A stretch of 64,000 nt of DNA. Source: Sitta carolinensis (lineage: Eukaryota; Chordata; Aves; Passeriformes; Sittidae). The stretch lies in NCBI GenBank assembly GCA_032173965.1, contig CM063288.1, positions 19,751,501-19,815,500 of the forward strand, read 5' to 3'. Within the stretch, counting starts at the first letter, position 1, and each line of letters opens with the position of its first letter. The notes under the pieces are model-generated. The model was not told the origin of the DNA, did no database searches, and saw only the letters and a list, made by a program, of their open reading frames with translations. Shown here one piece after another: positions 41,801 through 53,491 of the stretch. The translations under genes were made by a program, and so were the position numbers.

Positions 41801-43457
41801 ATTAGACTGGCAGGAAAAGAAACAAACAAAGAACAAATTAACATGATTTTAAACATTGCTTAAATTTTCATGAATGTAGACCTTGAGATGTTATGATGAG
41901 ATCCCATGGGTCTGTGCTAATATTTGCTTATAATTAAGGGTTGCACTTTCATGTTTCATCTGATATTATAGATTAGAAATCAGCTACATTCTTACTATTT
42001 TTCTTGTCATAGTGATTTCTGTACTTTATTTGCTTCCTCTGTTAATAATATATATAATTCCATAAATGGCCCTATTACCTTTCCTTTAACAAACTGCCCC
42101 TTCTCATACTCTAAATCTCCTTGTTTGAGTAATTAGGGGAAAACTACCCTTCCTGTGATGCTAGGTTTGTGTTCATCTATAGCAGAAAAGGAGACAGACT
42201 AACCCCTCCCAAACCTGCTCTGGGTAAATGGCTTCAGAAAGAAAATTAGTGTACTCAGCTCCATTCTTCAGTATGTGATGTGGTAGATGAAGTCCCTTCA
42301 GCAAGGGAATTGGCAACACAGCCTCTTTGGGGCACTGAAACACTGGCAAAGAACTGTTGTGTGCATTTCTTGCAAAAAAAGTAAGATGTCAACTAGTTTT
42401 TAAAGCCCTAGGTGTGCTGCACCACCCTTAAAACAATCTGGTTCACATCACTTTATTTTGAAAGTTCCAAATTCAGTTAAGCAGCTTCGACACCATTTCT
42501 GTGCAGAATTCTCCATATAGGAAAAATTAGCAGTGTTTGGCCTGATTATCAGCATTGAGAGGTTTTTGAAGCAAGACTTTAGTCATTAAGAGTTTATGGA
42601 GACCCTAACTTCATTTCAGTAAGCAAAATCTGATGATTCTGTTCCTCTGACATGGCTGCCCAGTGCCTGGTACCTATGCTTTCAATACTAAGATAATCAG
42701 GACAATAAGGACATGTAAGATGAGATCTTCACTGAATATCAAGTGAAGTCATCTGCCCAGTGGGAAGTCATTATAAAGATATATTTTTGCCAATACTTTT
42801 GAAAGTGTTGGTCAGGGCCCAAATCCTAGATGCAAAATCCTAGATGTGTCAGTGCTAAAAAGCGGTTTGAAGTCTTTTGTTAAATCTTACCATTGGCAGT
42901 TTGTGCATTTCCAAAAGAGTCCTTTGCAGCATATGGAAAGGATGGAATTTTAAACAGAAAAAATCTTCTAAATAAAATATAAGAAATGTGCTAATCATCT
43001 CCAAGCTAAGAGATGTCATTAAAAATGTCAATATAATGGATATGATGGCTAATTGAAGAAAAATATTTCCATTTCAGCCATAAGAAAACAAAGAATCATG
43101 TGGAAATTCAGAAACTATATCCCAGAATTTAAAAGATCAATACAGATCTTCTGCAGACTGAGACTTCTGATAAAAATCACATTAGAGAAATTAATTCTTA
43201 TTAAACTAGATGTGGTCTGTATCACATCTTCAACAGTTTTTAGCTTTTGCTTAAGTCAAAATATGCCTTTTCTAAAAGCTTCTAGCCTCAATCTGAGTTT
43301 CCATCATACTGCTAAATTTTTTTCTCCCTTTCTCCTAGTTGATTGCTTTCAGTATATGCTGTATTTTGGTCTAAAATTTTCTTCTGCTTCTGACCATTAG
43401 TTAGTCTAGACTTTTGTTTTCGAATGTGAAAAACCCTCCACCTTCTATATATGGGGT

Positions 43458-43487
43458 GCTTCAGATCACCTTGCTTCAGATCACCTC
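43458..43487. repeat. 15-base direct tandem duplication
   Basis: GCTTCAGATCACCT occurs twice in a row with a 15-base period and one difference in the last base. It is a simple local duplication in the intron. Confidence 0.9.
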
Positions 43488-46263
43488 TTCACCTTCTTTT
43501 GAAAAGAACTAGAACAGTCTTCTTATATTTCTCACCATGTGGCAGATTTTTCAGAGTTCAAATTGTACCTGTTCTCAAAACAATCTGCCCTTTATTGCGT
43601 CCACTTTAAAATAATTTTGTACACAACACTAAAACTGTTTTTCTGTTTATCTTGAGTAGTCACTTCTTTGCACCCAGTCTATTTCATATTCAGCTGAATA
43701 TCTATAGTTCCCAAATCACTCCTGGAGACACTTCTTTCCAAATATGTAATTCCCAGTTAATAAAGATGTATCTCGAATGTTTAACTTCACATTTACTTGA
43801 AGAAAAAGATATCTTTTTAATCTGTCTGAGCTCTGCAAATCCTGGTTTCTTGGCTTGGCCTCTGATATATCAAAGAAATAAAAAGGATAACCAACGGTGG
43901 AAATAGAGGACTAAACAGAAACATTATAAATACTTTCTACTCCAACAGATTGATCCAGTGGCCGGTTTCTTTTTCCCTTCACTGTAAGCTACATCAATTT
44001 TGTGGTGTCTTTAGGGAAGCTTCTACATGAGCCTGCTCACCCACGTGTCAGCCTCTCGGAGCTCAAGCAAGGCGAGGATGCCCAGAACCTCGGCTATCCT
44101 ACACTTTGATCAGCTGACATAGTGCACTTGGCAGAAAGCATTTTGCCTACTCTCTGTTATTTCTGCACTGCAGTAAGGGATCTGTCAAATAAGAAATGTA
44201 ACCTAAGGAATTTCTGTGCTCAGAGTTACAAGAAAAGGTTTTCTTCCAGACAAAAGGGGGCAAGATCTCTTTCTTAAAAAGTGCTGCTAAATGACAACCC
44301 GAAGAAAGTGCATGTGCTCACCCTCTCATTTGGTCTCTAAATTTGTAGCAAACTAAGGGGCCTGGACATGCCAGAGACACTTGGCACAATTTCTGTGCGG
44401 TATAGACAATACCTTTCTAATGATACTGGTGCTGCTACGATTGCTATTAAATTACAAGTGACTTTTTTCTTATTGGTGGCTTTGAGTTTGTCATCAAAGC
44501 AAAATATTTTAGAACAGCATTTAAAGTGCCTATTCAACTGCTGAGTGTTGAGCACATGTTAATACCATTTTCTCCAGATATGGTAGTTTATGATAAATGT
44601 TACCAGATTTTGTACATACATGTAGTGTGCAACTAAGACAAATGGGCCCACTGAAAGGGTGTTTCCTTTGGGGAACACAAGCTGCAGACCACCCATAGGA
44701 TACACAGATATAATTAAGTGTCAGGATAAAAAGGTAGAGCAAAATATTAGTGACTCAGAGTCCTAAAGAATAAAAGACATTAAAATCCCCAGCCTATGTA
44801 TACGTGTGTTTTGAAAAAAAACACATGTGAAGGCCTCAAGAGCGCTTAGGGGAAAGGAAAAAAAACTATCCCATCACATGGTTGTACTGTTTAAAAGTTT
44901 CTAAATATTCGTGTGCTGTGTTTTTACTTCTGGCAAGCTGCAGAGAGGTGTGTGAAATTATGCAAAACAGTGAGTACCTGAGTTCATACCAGCCTCTTTC
45001 TAGAATAAAAAAAAAATCATGGAGAGGTATTCAAAAACTATATTGCTGTGAGAAAAGACTCAGATGCCATTGTGACTGAAAATATTGCTTGCAAAAATTG
45101 CAGACCCTGCTGTCCTGAGAGAGAAAGCTCTAAGATCAATTTGAGTAACAGAGAAAGGCTAGAATGTAGTTATGACAGGTGTTCTGCAACATTTTCAGAC
45201 TTCAGAAAGAAGAAAATTGCATTTATATCCTGTATGAATCATAGTGAAAAAAACTTTAAAAGAAACAGATATTATTTGGGCACCCAATTTCCTCACACAT
45301 ATTTTCTGGTACAGCTTCTGCCTTGTCTGGTTGTATACAATACAGTCAAGTAGCAAAGATCCTGGCTCAGCCATCACAATCTATTTAGCAAAAAATAGAG
45401 GCTTACTTAACTTGAAAGAATAAAGTATTGAAGCATTAGGTATTAAATTAGCAAGCAGCATGAGTGTATTGTTCTAAAGTTTTTTGTATTAGTGGATAAA
45501 TATAACCCTTCTCTATAAAACTGGTTTTGAATTTTAGACCCAGCTCTGCAGTCAGTTCCCTGGTGGTCATTTAACCCACAATCCCTCCCAGGGGTTGTGA
45601 TGGAATGGAATAAGTGCTCCTCTCCCACACAGACATTGCAGTCACACACTGAGAGGAAATTAATATTTTTTAAATTTTATTGTTGAGCGGAAGAAAGTGA
45701 CAGAGAAGATCTCTCAGAACAGTCTTTTGGCTGAAAAGGCCAAAGTTCAAACATCTCCTCAGCCTCATTCAGATTGCAGGTACAAACTACAAGCCTGAGT
45801 GCATAATAAACCTCCTTTGTAATGTTACCTGTTCCTTAAGGCCAGATCTGGTCAATGGATTTGTGAGATTAGAGCCCTACATCTGCAAAAGCCATATTAA
45901 TTTCAATTTTGAAGTGTTTAAAGGAACTCATGCTACTTGATCTTTGTGCTGGCCTTTTATATCAGAGAAAGTTCCTTGTGCAGTATGAAATGCAAACGTA
46001 CAAGATCTGTATTTTTCCTTCAGTGCTGCCAAACTGTTTTTATTGATACTGTCACTAAAATAGTTTTTAACTCAGATATATGAAAAAAGTCAAAGGCATT
46101 GGGAGAATCATTTGTAAAGTAAATCATCATTCCTTACCTCCACAGCATCTTGTAGTAACTTACTTATCCTGAAAATAGTTACCCTGTAATCTAAAGTATG
46201 TACCGTGGAAAATACCTGGTAAAATAGAATATAGCACACCATAATGTCTTTCCTCTGTAATAC

Positions 46264-46365
46264 TAAAAAAAAACCAAAAAAGAAACAAAAAACAACACAC
46301 ACACCTCCCCCAAACAAACAAACAAAAGAAAGCAACAAAAAAACCCACAGACCAAAACAAAAAAG
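46264..46365. repeat. A/C-rich low-complexity stretch
   Basis: The top strand is made almost wholly of A and C, with AAAC and CA units. The long open frames on the opposite strand here, rich in Phe and Cys, are a product of this composition and are not genes. Confidence 0.85.
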
Positions 46366-46997
46366 TTAGCGAGCTGTTAGTTCTTTTCAGAAACCCTTCT
46401 GAAATACTTCCTTCATCTTTAAATTCTGCTTTCCAGATGACTTTAAGCAACTGTTACTTTACAGCACATCACAAATTATATGAAGAAAGTGTAACTCCAA
46501 ACTGATTCAGTTAATCTGATTAAACGGAGAGCCATGTCAAGAAGATAGCCTTTTTATATAAAGAAAATGATGATAATAGTCTAAGTCTCATCAATCAAGA
46601 GACTTTATTACTGTCTACTGTAGAAAAACTGTTTTGTTGCTGCTGAATGATATGTTCCTAGCTAGTCACAATATACCTCATTTCCTGCTTAGATAACAGA
46701 AGATATTAAGAAAAAGTGTGAAAGGAATAAGGAACTGTGCAATATAGATATATGGAAGAATAAAAAATGTTCAAAACTGAAAATTAAGTTCTGCATAAAA
46801 ACTTGCATTTGAACTAAGTTTCAAAAGAGAAAGCAAAGATTCCCAAGTTTCTGTTTGCTTACTTTGGATAGAACAGACTTGCATATAAATCCAGGACCAA
46901 AAAGGACAGAAGAAAAAACTGTTTACAGACTAAAATGTGCTAAGACGTTCACAGCACCTGGCACAGCTTAAAACTAAATAGTGTTATCTTATTGTAG

Positions 46998-47104
46998 GTT
47001 CAGAAAACTGTCTTGAACAGAAGCTGAGAACACCTCGTCGACGATGTCAGCAGCCCAAAATGCTGAATAGCCCTGAGGATAACATGTACTATAACCAGTT
47101 AAAT
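46998..47104 (+). CDS. internal coding exon of unrecognised gene, basic segment
   Basis: The acceptor ATTGTAG ends at 46997 and the donor AAT|GTGAGT starts at 47105. Two bases complete a Gly codon with the G left by the exon at 5854-5992. Then 35 codons follow: a start [10 protein letters not shown], a basic cluster TPRRRC, then [19 protein letters not shown]. The exon ends on a codon boundary and the next exon opens in frame. TPRRR and NSPED are Thr/Ser-Pro sites next to basic or acidic residues, which is typical of regulated phosphoproteins. That reading is inference only. The other frames are closed by stops. I recognise no domain. Confidence 0.8.
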
Positions 47105-47478
47105 GTGAGTTCAAAGTGGCAATAAAGCTGTTTTATTGGCTTTGTTTCCAGTTAATAATTCTGTTATTAATACCTGTTTCAGCCCCTCCAGCCCCACCCC
47201 CACGTTCTTCTGCTCTCGTCTTGAACATGTGCTTATGCTCTTTATCTGTTGCTTTCATGTCAGGATGTCTGCCTTCACGGTGAATAATTGATGTGGTTTA
47301 TCAAAGACGAGCAAGATGCATGCTTCATCAGGCTCACTTGAGCCCTTTGATCAAAAAAATTATGCTGTGACTTCTGATATTATCAGCATCTGCTTGCATT
47401 CAACACAAAATCACTTTGAATTAAAAATTAACGACTTGCTGCTTTGCTTTGACTGTATGTTCTTGGCCCTCTCCACAG
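47105..47478. other. intron, 374 bases
   Basis: It starts GTGAGT and ends in the pyrimidine-rich CCCTCTCCACAG. I see nothing else in it apart from an ordinary C-rich patch near 47185. Confidence 0.75.
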
Positions 47479-47525
47479 GGAACTCTAGAATATCAAGGGA
47501 GCAAGAGGAAGCCAAGAAAACTTGG
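47479..47525 (+). CDS. short internal coding exon of unrecognised gene
   Basis: This 47-base exon starts on a codon boundary after CCACAG and ends with two bases (GG) before the donor GTAAAT at 47526. It encodes GTLEYQGSKRKPRKL plus part of a Gly codon. The cluster KRKPRK is a candidate monopartite nuclear localisation signal. That is inference from its pattern. Its frame continues from the exon at 46998 and into the exon at 48813. The Lys/Arg density and the in-frame match on both sides support it in spite of its small size. Confidence 0.78.
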
Positions 47526-48812
47526 GTAAATATCTATCTTCTTAGTTCTAAGCAACTGTAAACAGAAGAAGTCCTTTGTGATATTACAGAATGTACAAAA
47601 CTTTCTAGAGAGGTTTCTAAAAATAAACAATTAACATATTTCTGTGCATTGACATTGGACATTTTCTGCAGAAGCAAATATAAAACTTGCATGTACTGCT
47701 GTCTGCAGACACTAGAACTGATTCTTACAAAATATGCTCCCCAGCTCTCTCTGTGTACTATTACTACCGAAAACAATAGCATTGTCCATATTTATGTGTG
47801 TTTCACGCTAGTGAAAGGGGCCAGATGAAGGGTGTTGAACTGAAGGCCTGTGACCTAGAACAGTGCCAGAAGCCCTGCCAGCCCCACAGCAGCACACTCG
47901 CAGGGGGCCTCTGTCCTCCTGCAGGAGCACGTGTGAGGAGCTGACAGAGGCCACTCTGCACAAAAGGGAGCTGCTCCTTCCCTCTTGAACTGAGTCAGTT
48001 CTCACTGCTACTTGGGCAGTTATGTAACACATGGTATAGGTAGAAAAACAAGGCTGGCTCCTATACAATTGCCAAAATATTCCCTTGCCTGATCATATAG
48101 ACCAGAGAGAACTGATGAGTGCTTGGTCTGACAGTCACATTTAGTCCAAAAATTTAGCAGAACATTCTGTATTTTTTCCTCTGGTTTTTATTAATCTGAA
48201 TGTAACTGTATGAACAAGAGGTCTTTGAGTCAAGGTTAAAGACCAAAATTTTGCATGACTGCAAGATTTGGTTTATTCTCTCTCCCTCCCTTAGTTTAAG
48301 AAAGTTTATATTCTGGGAATAAAAACACTAAGATGAGACTGCAGTGCTCATCATACATCATAGAAAAATGAAAGCCCCTTGCTGTCAATAGGGCTTTTCC
48401 CAAAAATTGATGATGTAGTCTTTGGCTCATATTCACAGCAAACCATCATCTGAAATATGATACCAAAATCATATCCTACTTGTGGAACATCCCCAGACCA
48501 AAAAAAGCCACATTACTCAAATTAAAAGGCCATTTGATGCAAATAGTTGTTCTATCATTCTATACTCCCAAACTGAAAGATGGTTTTGTATTTTCCTGAT
48601 CCTCAGAACCATTGACAATATAAAATGTAATAGCAGTTGGAATATATATAAAAGCTTTATCTGTCTCATCGAATTATCCCATCTTTTTTTTTTTTTTTTC
48701 CCATTCTTATATTAGGGCTTTTCATTTTTACATCCACAGAATAGTTTCTGTTTCTGAAGATATTGACAGAGTTAAATTTTAATTTAAGGAGTGTTCTTTG
48801 TTTACTTTCAAG
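47526..48812. other. intron, 1287 bases
   Basis: It starts GTAAAT and ends TTTACTTTCAAG. It holds a GC-rich patch at about 47810-48000 that I cannot assign, and a run of 16 T at 48684-48699 upstream of the acceptor. No exon is supported inside. Confidence 0.7.
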
Positions 48813-48945
48813 CCAAATCAAAGTACTGGATGGAGAGGATGAGTATTACAAATCATTGTCAGCTGTTGAATCTACCCCTGAAGACGACAGTTTTCTCAGC
48901 TCTCCATCTCCTCCTTCAAGAGATGTGTCTTTTGCTCAAAGCTGA
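48813..48945 (+). CDS. last coding exon of unrecognised gene, with stop codon
   Basis: One base completes the split Gly codon. Then 43 codons follow up to TGA at 48943-48945. The peptide opens QIKVLDGEDEYYKSLS, passes through AVESTPEDDSFLSSPSPP, and ends SRDVSFAQS. It is acidic and Ser/Pro-rich, with several possible Ser-Pro phosphorylation sites, and looks disordered. This forms the C-terminus of the protein. With the four exons before it, it makes a visible open frame of about 162 residues over five exons. The acceptor is CTTTCAAG. A consensus donor lies 37 bases past the stop (48982), so the exon may continue only to 48981. I do not recognise the protein. A chromosome-, centrosome- or cytoskeleton-linked role would fit the composition, but this cannot be shown. 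Confidence 0.82.
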
Positions 48946-50030
48946 ACTTCACTTATTCTATTAACTAATACTGAATATTAGGTAAGAGTTTTTTCCGGCT
49001 GATAAGCTCCTCCAGTTAACTTTGTCTATGTGTGTTTATATAATATATTAAAAATACAATGTTAGCTAGTTACTTTAGTTCACTGGTTTAGACCTGGGTT
49101 TGCAGCTGCACACTGTCACGTTTAGCTGTATTTCTATAAAAAATTGCAGTAAAGGGGAGCAGCACTATCTGTATGTGTTGATAATGGACACATTTCTTTA
49201 GCAGCAAGGTTAGTTTATCCAATTCTGACCCCTTCTTTCCTGCTTCCCCTCCCCTGGCTGCTGTTCCCACCCTGTGCCATCCCTTCTGTTGTGCTGGCAC
49301 AACTGCTGGTAGAGCTGTGTGAAAAGTAAGATCAAGGAACTGAACTAGATTAAAAGAACGCTGTACTTAAAATTTTAATTTGGGGTCATAGTGAAAATGT
49401 TTTGTATTTCATTAGATTGGTATTAAACATTGTCCTTTATAACTTTCTCTGCTGTGTATGGCTTTTAACAATAGGAAAATGTACAGAGTAAAATAATTTT
49501 AAAGTATAATTGTGTCTCAGTTTACCTTGTAAATAGTTCTTATAAGGTACTAGTTTACCGTAAGTCTAACTCAAGGAATTATTTCAAATATAAAAAGTTA
49601 AAAAAGTTTTAAGGCTAACATTTCACACACTGCTTCATATAGTCCTTGTGACTGAAACCATCATTATGACTAGTTATTTTTGTTATCCATGCAGAGATTT
49701 GATTTATTCCTTAAGCTGTATGTCTGGGTTCCGATGACTCCTACGTTTCCACAGCCGTCTTGTAGCAGGGGGGAAAAAAGTCATCTGCAAATTTTTCTAC
49801 TTGCTTTTCATTTTCTTTGAAAATCCGTACTGAAACAGTATGTGACCATCTATGGAATACTGAGATTCTTTGACAGTTACTGTTTCCATGGCAGAAGACA
49901 ACTATTTCACCTTACTCTTTTATTTCTGGTTCAGAAACACAATTTTCATCTGTGACCATTCTTTGCTTATTTTCCAGACAAGCTCTTGTCAAAAACTTTT
50001 GGAAATAAAGCGTTCATATTTACTGCCTTA
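48946..50030 (+). other. likely 3' UTR with candidate poly-A signals
   Basis: This follows the stop codon and has no credible frame. ATTAAA at 49422-49427 is followed about 25 bases later by a GT-rich element (CTGCTGTGTATGG), a normal arrangement for a cleavage site. AATAAA at 50004-50009 is a second candidate. If the donor at 48982 is used, this stretch would instead be intron. The end point given is the later candidate. Confidence 0.35.
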
Positions 50031-51179
50031 CACATTTGCTCAAAATGATTCTTTTTTTCTTTTTTGACAAACCATACCAATTAAATCTGACCATCTATTT
50101 TACAGACCTAGCTATGATCTTTGTTCTTATCTCTGCTCCAATGGGTTTGCCCTGATCTGTGCTAATAGATCTTCCTATTGGAGACACACCTCACACCTGT
50201 TCCTTAAGCTACATATTTTCTTACTATCAATGTTCACTAGTGTCGTCTTTTGGACCACAGGACAAGGAAAGGTGACATAAGAAATGAGATCCAAGTGCAG
50301 TCATGATATCTCTAAGCCAGAATAGGGTTCAAAAGAAGAAAAGTTAATGAAACAGAGAGTTCCACAGAAGCTTTGTTTCTCCTAACAAACACAGAAATTT
50401 AGTTAGGCAGGGAAGATGAGGATAAGCAAAGGATTCCAGGAAGAAAAATTCTGCAGTTGTTCTTCACCCAATATGTGAGAGAAGGTTGGAGCTGGAAGTT
50501 GTAATCATGACAGACATGATTTCAGTTCACTCCTCATTCTCCTCTGATGTACATCTAGGTAGGTCTACTTTAAAGACACTTAAGAGCCTTTGAAATTTAG
50601 GAACTCCTCAAACAACAGAGAATTGATGAATAGCTGCAGATTAATTAATGGCATTAAAAAATGCAGCACAAATAGAAATGTCAACTAATATGAATGCATG
50701 TGTACAGTTCAGTTTCTTTACATTTCGTCAAAATGTAACAAGAATGAGTATATTTTATGATAACTCATCAAAAATTATGTAACTTTTCCTATGCAATGAA
50801 TAAATCCTCAGTTAATTTGTAACATATCTGGATGGAAAATAAAATTATTTTTAAACAAGTCCCTTATTTTTTAAGTCAAATTACTTCTTCTACTCTTCTA
50901 TTGGCATAGATCACAGAGAGTTCTTGCAATACTGATGCCTTCTAGTGCCATCCTTCCTTTTTAAAAACTATTTGGGAAAATAAAGCTTTATTATTACTGC
51001 AATTCACATTCTTATGCATAGTTAAGAGTTTATCAATTGTTTTAATTAAATGACAATGAGATTTCCAGATAGATATTATGTCACCTGCCTAAAACCAGCA
51101 GTTTACCTTACACTGAGTAATACATTACTCTGAGTAGTTAAATTCATAAAGAAATAAGGGAAAGTGAAAAACAATATAT

Positions 51180-51263
51180 CATTCAGTGAAGCACTTAAAC
51201 CAAAGCTGAAGTCCCATTGAAATCAATGAAATTTTGGCACGTGATTAAGTGCTTTGCTGAATG
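51180..51263. repeat. palindromic old interspersed repeat with 19-base arms
   Basis: CATTCAGTGAAGCACTTAA at 51180-51198 pairs with TTAAGTGCTTTGCTGAATG at 51245-51263, matching at 17 of 19 positions when one arm is reversed and complemented. Between them lies a decayed core CCCATTGAAATCAATGAAA. The order (GTGCTTAA, then AAGTCCCATTGA..TCAATG, then TTAAGTGCTTTGCTGAAT) matches a palindromic, nonautonomous DNA-transposon-like repeat that I know from bird, turtle and crocodile genomes. The name of the family is not certain. Confidence 0.7.
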
Positions 51264-53461
51264 GGGGCTCGAGTTAACAAGAGAAGCTTCAAAACATTAA
51301 AGAATGAAGCACAGGCAAAATGCAAGAACTCTCTAAGTACATCCCTTAGGTTTCTTCCTTTCTCTTCTGCTAATTGTTAAGCTCATATCAATCTCAGCCA
51401 TCAGAAACGGACTTCAAAGAGATTTTAAGCAGTCTTTAATTGTATGGAAACGGTAGAATATAGTATTTTCCTTGTTTTATGCAATGCCACTATCCACATC
51501 TGCTATACTTTTTCCAATTAGTTAATGTCACTAATACTTCAATACAGAATTTTCTGCCTAAAAGCTGCTGTTGAGTAGTATGTTTTCATTCTTGTTGCTT
51601 CTTAGCTAAACACTGTGCACAAAGTCAGTCTGTGTATTTTATTATTTCCTAACTAACCTCCTTTCCTTGCTATACAGCCAGGCAGTCGCACTAAGACTGA
51701 CCGAAGAGTTGAACTTCTGTTATCATATTGATAGAAGTGTGTGGTTGGGTTGATTCTTTGTGTGTGAAAGGGCATACAGGAGGTATGTCAGTGTGTGATG
51801 ATCCTGGTCAGTGGAAGCATATCAACAAGAATTGCTTGGATTTTCTCATTTGGCTTTCATAACATTGAAGTATTGTTCTGATTTATTTCCTTTCATGTAT
51901 ATTATCCTGAAATATTAATGTATTTTGCTTAATAGTTCATAACATTCCTGTTATCAACTATTATTATTATTCCTTAATCCTGTTCTCAATATTTTATAAA
52001 AGTAAAGAGTTTAAATCCTGTTAGGAAGAAGAAAATTTCTTAGACAGTGTGTAATATATTAAACAGTTTTCAGCAGATGGGAGAGAAAAGGATGAAGCTC
52101 AACAAGGAATTTTAGGAGATTTCTTCTGTAGACCTTAATGGCAGTAGAAACTGGTTCTTGCTGACGACAATTTCTGCCTTTCAGTTATGGCAGCTTAAAA
52201 ACTTGTCTCTGTGCCAAAAAAAATCAGGCAGGGAGCTTTTGGAGATTAGCCCCTTTCATTTGGTAATTTTAAAAGTGCTTCTGACTTAAACATTTACATC
52301 ACTTTAGTAGCATAAAGGGACCTTAGAATAGGAGTAAATTGCAGCCATCTTAAATTTGCCCTCAATGTGACCTCCCTCACCCATACACTGTAAGAGTTGT
52401 GGAAAGGGCTTTTGTGCACTGAAGGTCTTTTAAGTGGCCCCTATCAGACTATCCAAGGACTTGTTGTTACTTAGAAACTTATAAAATGCGGCTATAAATT
52501 ATGTGAAACTGGGTGCTACGATCTGTTTTACACCATATAAAAATTGATGTGAAAATGGGATTTAAGTCAGATAAAAAAAAATTCATCTTTAAAAAAATAT
52601 AATTGAATGTTTATCCTCTTCTATTCTAAGATATGCAATTATATAAGAATATTGCCTTTTTGCTGTAAAATAGTGAGCAATGAGATAAATAACTCAAGTC
52701 TACCATACTTGTATTTCTCATTCCTTTTTTCACTGTCTCAAAACAGGAAGAGAATTTGGAGAGACAGCCAAACTCTGGCATTTTTAAATGTCTTCAGGTT
52801 AACCAGATAAATATAGTGCATACAATTGAAAACAAAGCCATATGGCACAAAAGTATCCTCTATGAGAAATGAGTAAGTGGTTTTAGTACTGATATATGCA
52901 CAAGACACGGCACATACTAAACTTACCCATCCTGCTTTTTACTCTGACAACAAAGTGAGAAGTAATGTCAGTTTTGTTGTTAACACTAGAAAGACATTTC
53001 GATAACACACCTTGTCTTTAACAGTACTCACCCTAGGAGGAGTTGTAGCAGAATGTGTACTTAACAGAAACTGTTTCTGCTTGACAACAAAGCAGTTCTC
53101 CCAAACTGACAAAAGTAGCACAGGATGCTGTGAAAACCAAAGGCTAGGAAAGGCTAGGCTCTGGGTTATAGTTATAGCTAAAGATAACAGAACTCAGTGA
53201 GGTACTTTGTGTGTCTCATTTGTGGTGGGCACTGGAACAGATAAAGGAGAATGTTGACAGTTCATAATAATAAAGCACTGCGTCTTTTAATACACAGGCT
53301 AATGCCTAGCTCATCTTAATAGATTTATCAAGAGTTATTGGATATTACTTTATTATGTCTATAGATCCAAGGTCAGCCAGAACAGTAAATATATACATTT
53401 TGTTATCGTGGAACTGCTTATTGTAGTACTCATGCTGTGATGTGAAAGGACATAGGAGCAG

Positions 53462-53491
53462 GTAAGTGAAAATCGTGTAAGTGAAAATTGG
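53462..53491. repeat. 15-base direct tandem duplication
   Basis: GTAAGTGAAAAT is repeated with a 15-base period. The first copy begins right after CAG and so forms a consensus splice donor. Confidence 0.85.

Larger units (their letters stand above)
5993..46997. other. giant intron of about 41 kb
   Basis: If the exon at 5854-5992 splices directly to 46998-47104, the frame is kept (one base plus two bases form a Gly codon) and the intron is about 41.0 kb long. It contains a (TA)n tract, four CR1 fragments, poly-A tracts of 53 and 28 bases, old inverted-repeat remnants and an A/C-rich stretch. Open frames over 60 codons occur on both strands at the rate expected by chance. Apart from the CR1 remnants they show no protein family that I know. 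The candidate exon at 6941 and the exon-like segment at 44015 are the only inner parts that could be transcribed sequence of this gene. Further small exons could be missed by eye. Confidence 0.6.

Noticed and set aside
44056..44080. Similarity of TCTCGGAGCTCAAGCAAGG to the inner part of 5S rRNA, suggesting a 5S-derived SINE
   Set aside because: Only about 19 bases resemble 5S with several changes, and the flanks do not follow. Kept only as an alternative for the exon-like segment there.
46108..46450. Minus-strand frames rich in Phe, Cys and Leu that look like membrane segments
   Set aside because: They are the translation of an A/C-rich low-complexity tract read on the other strand.
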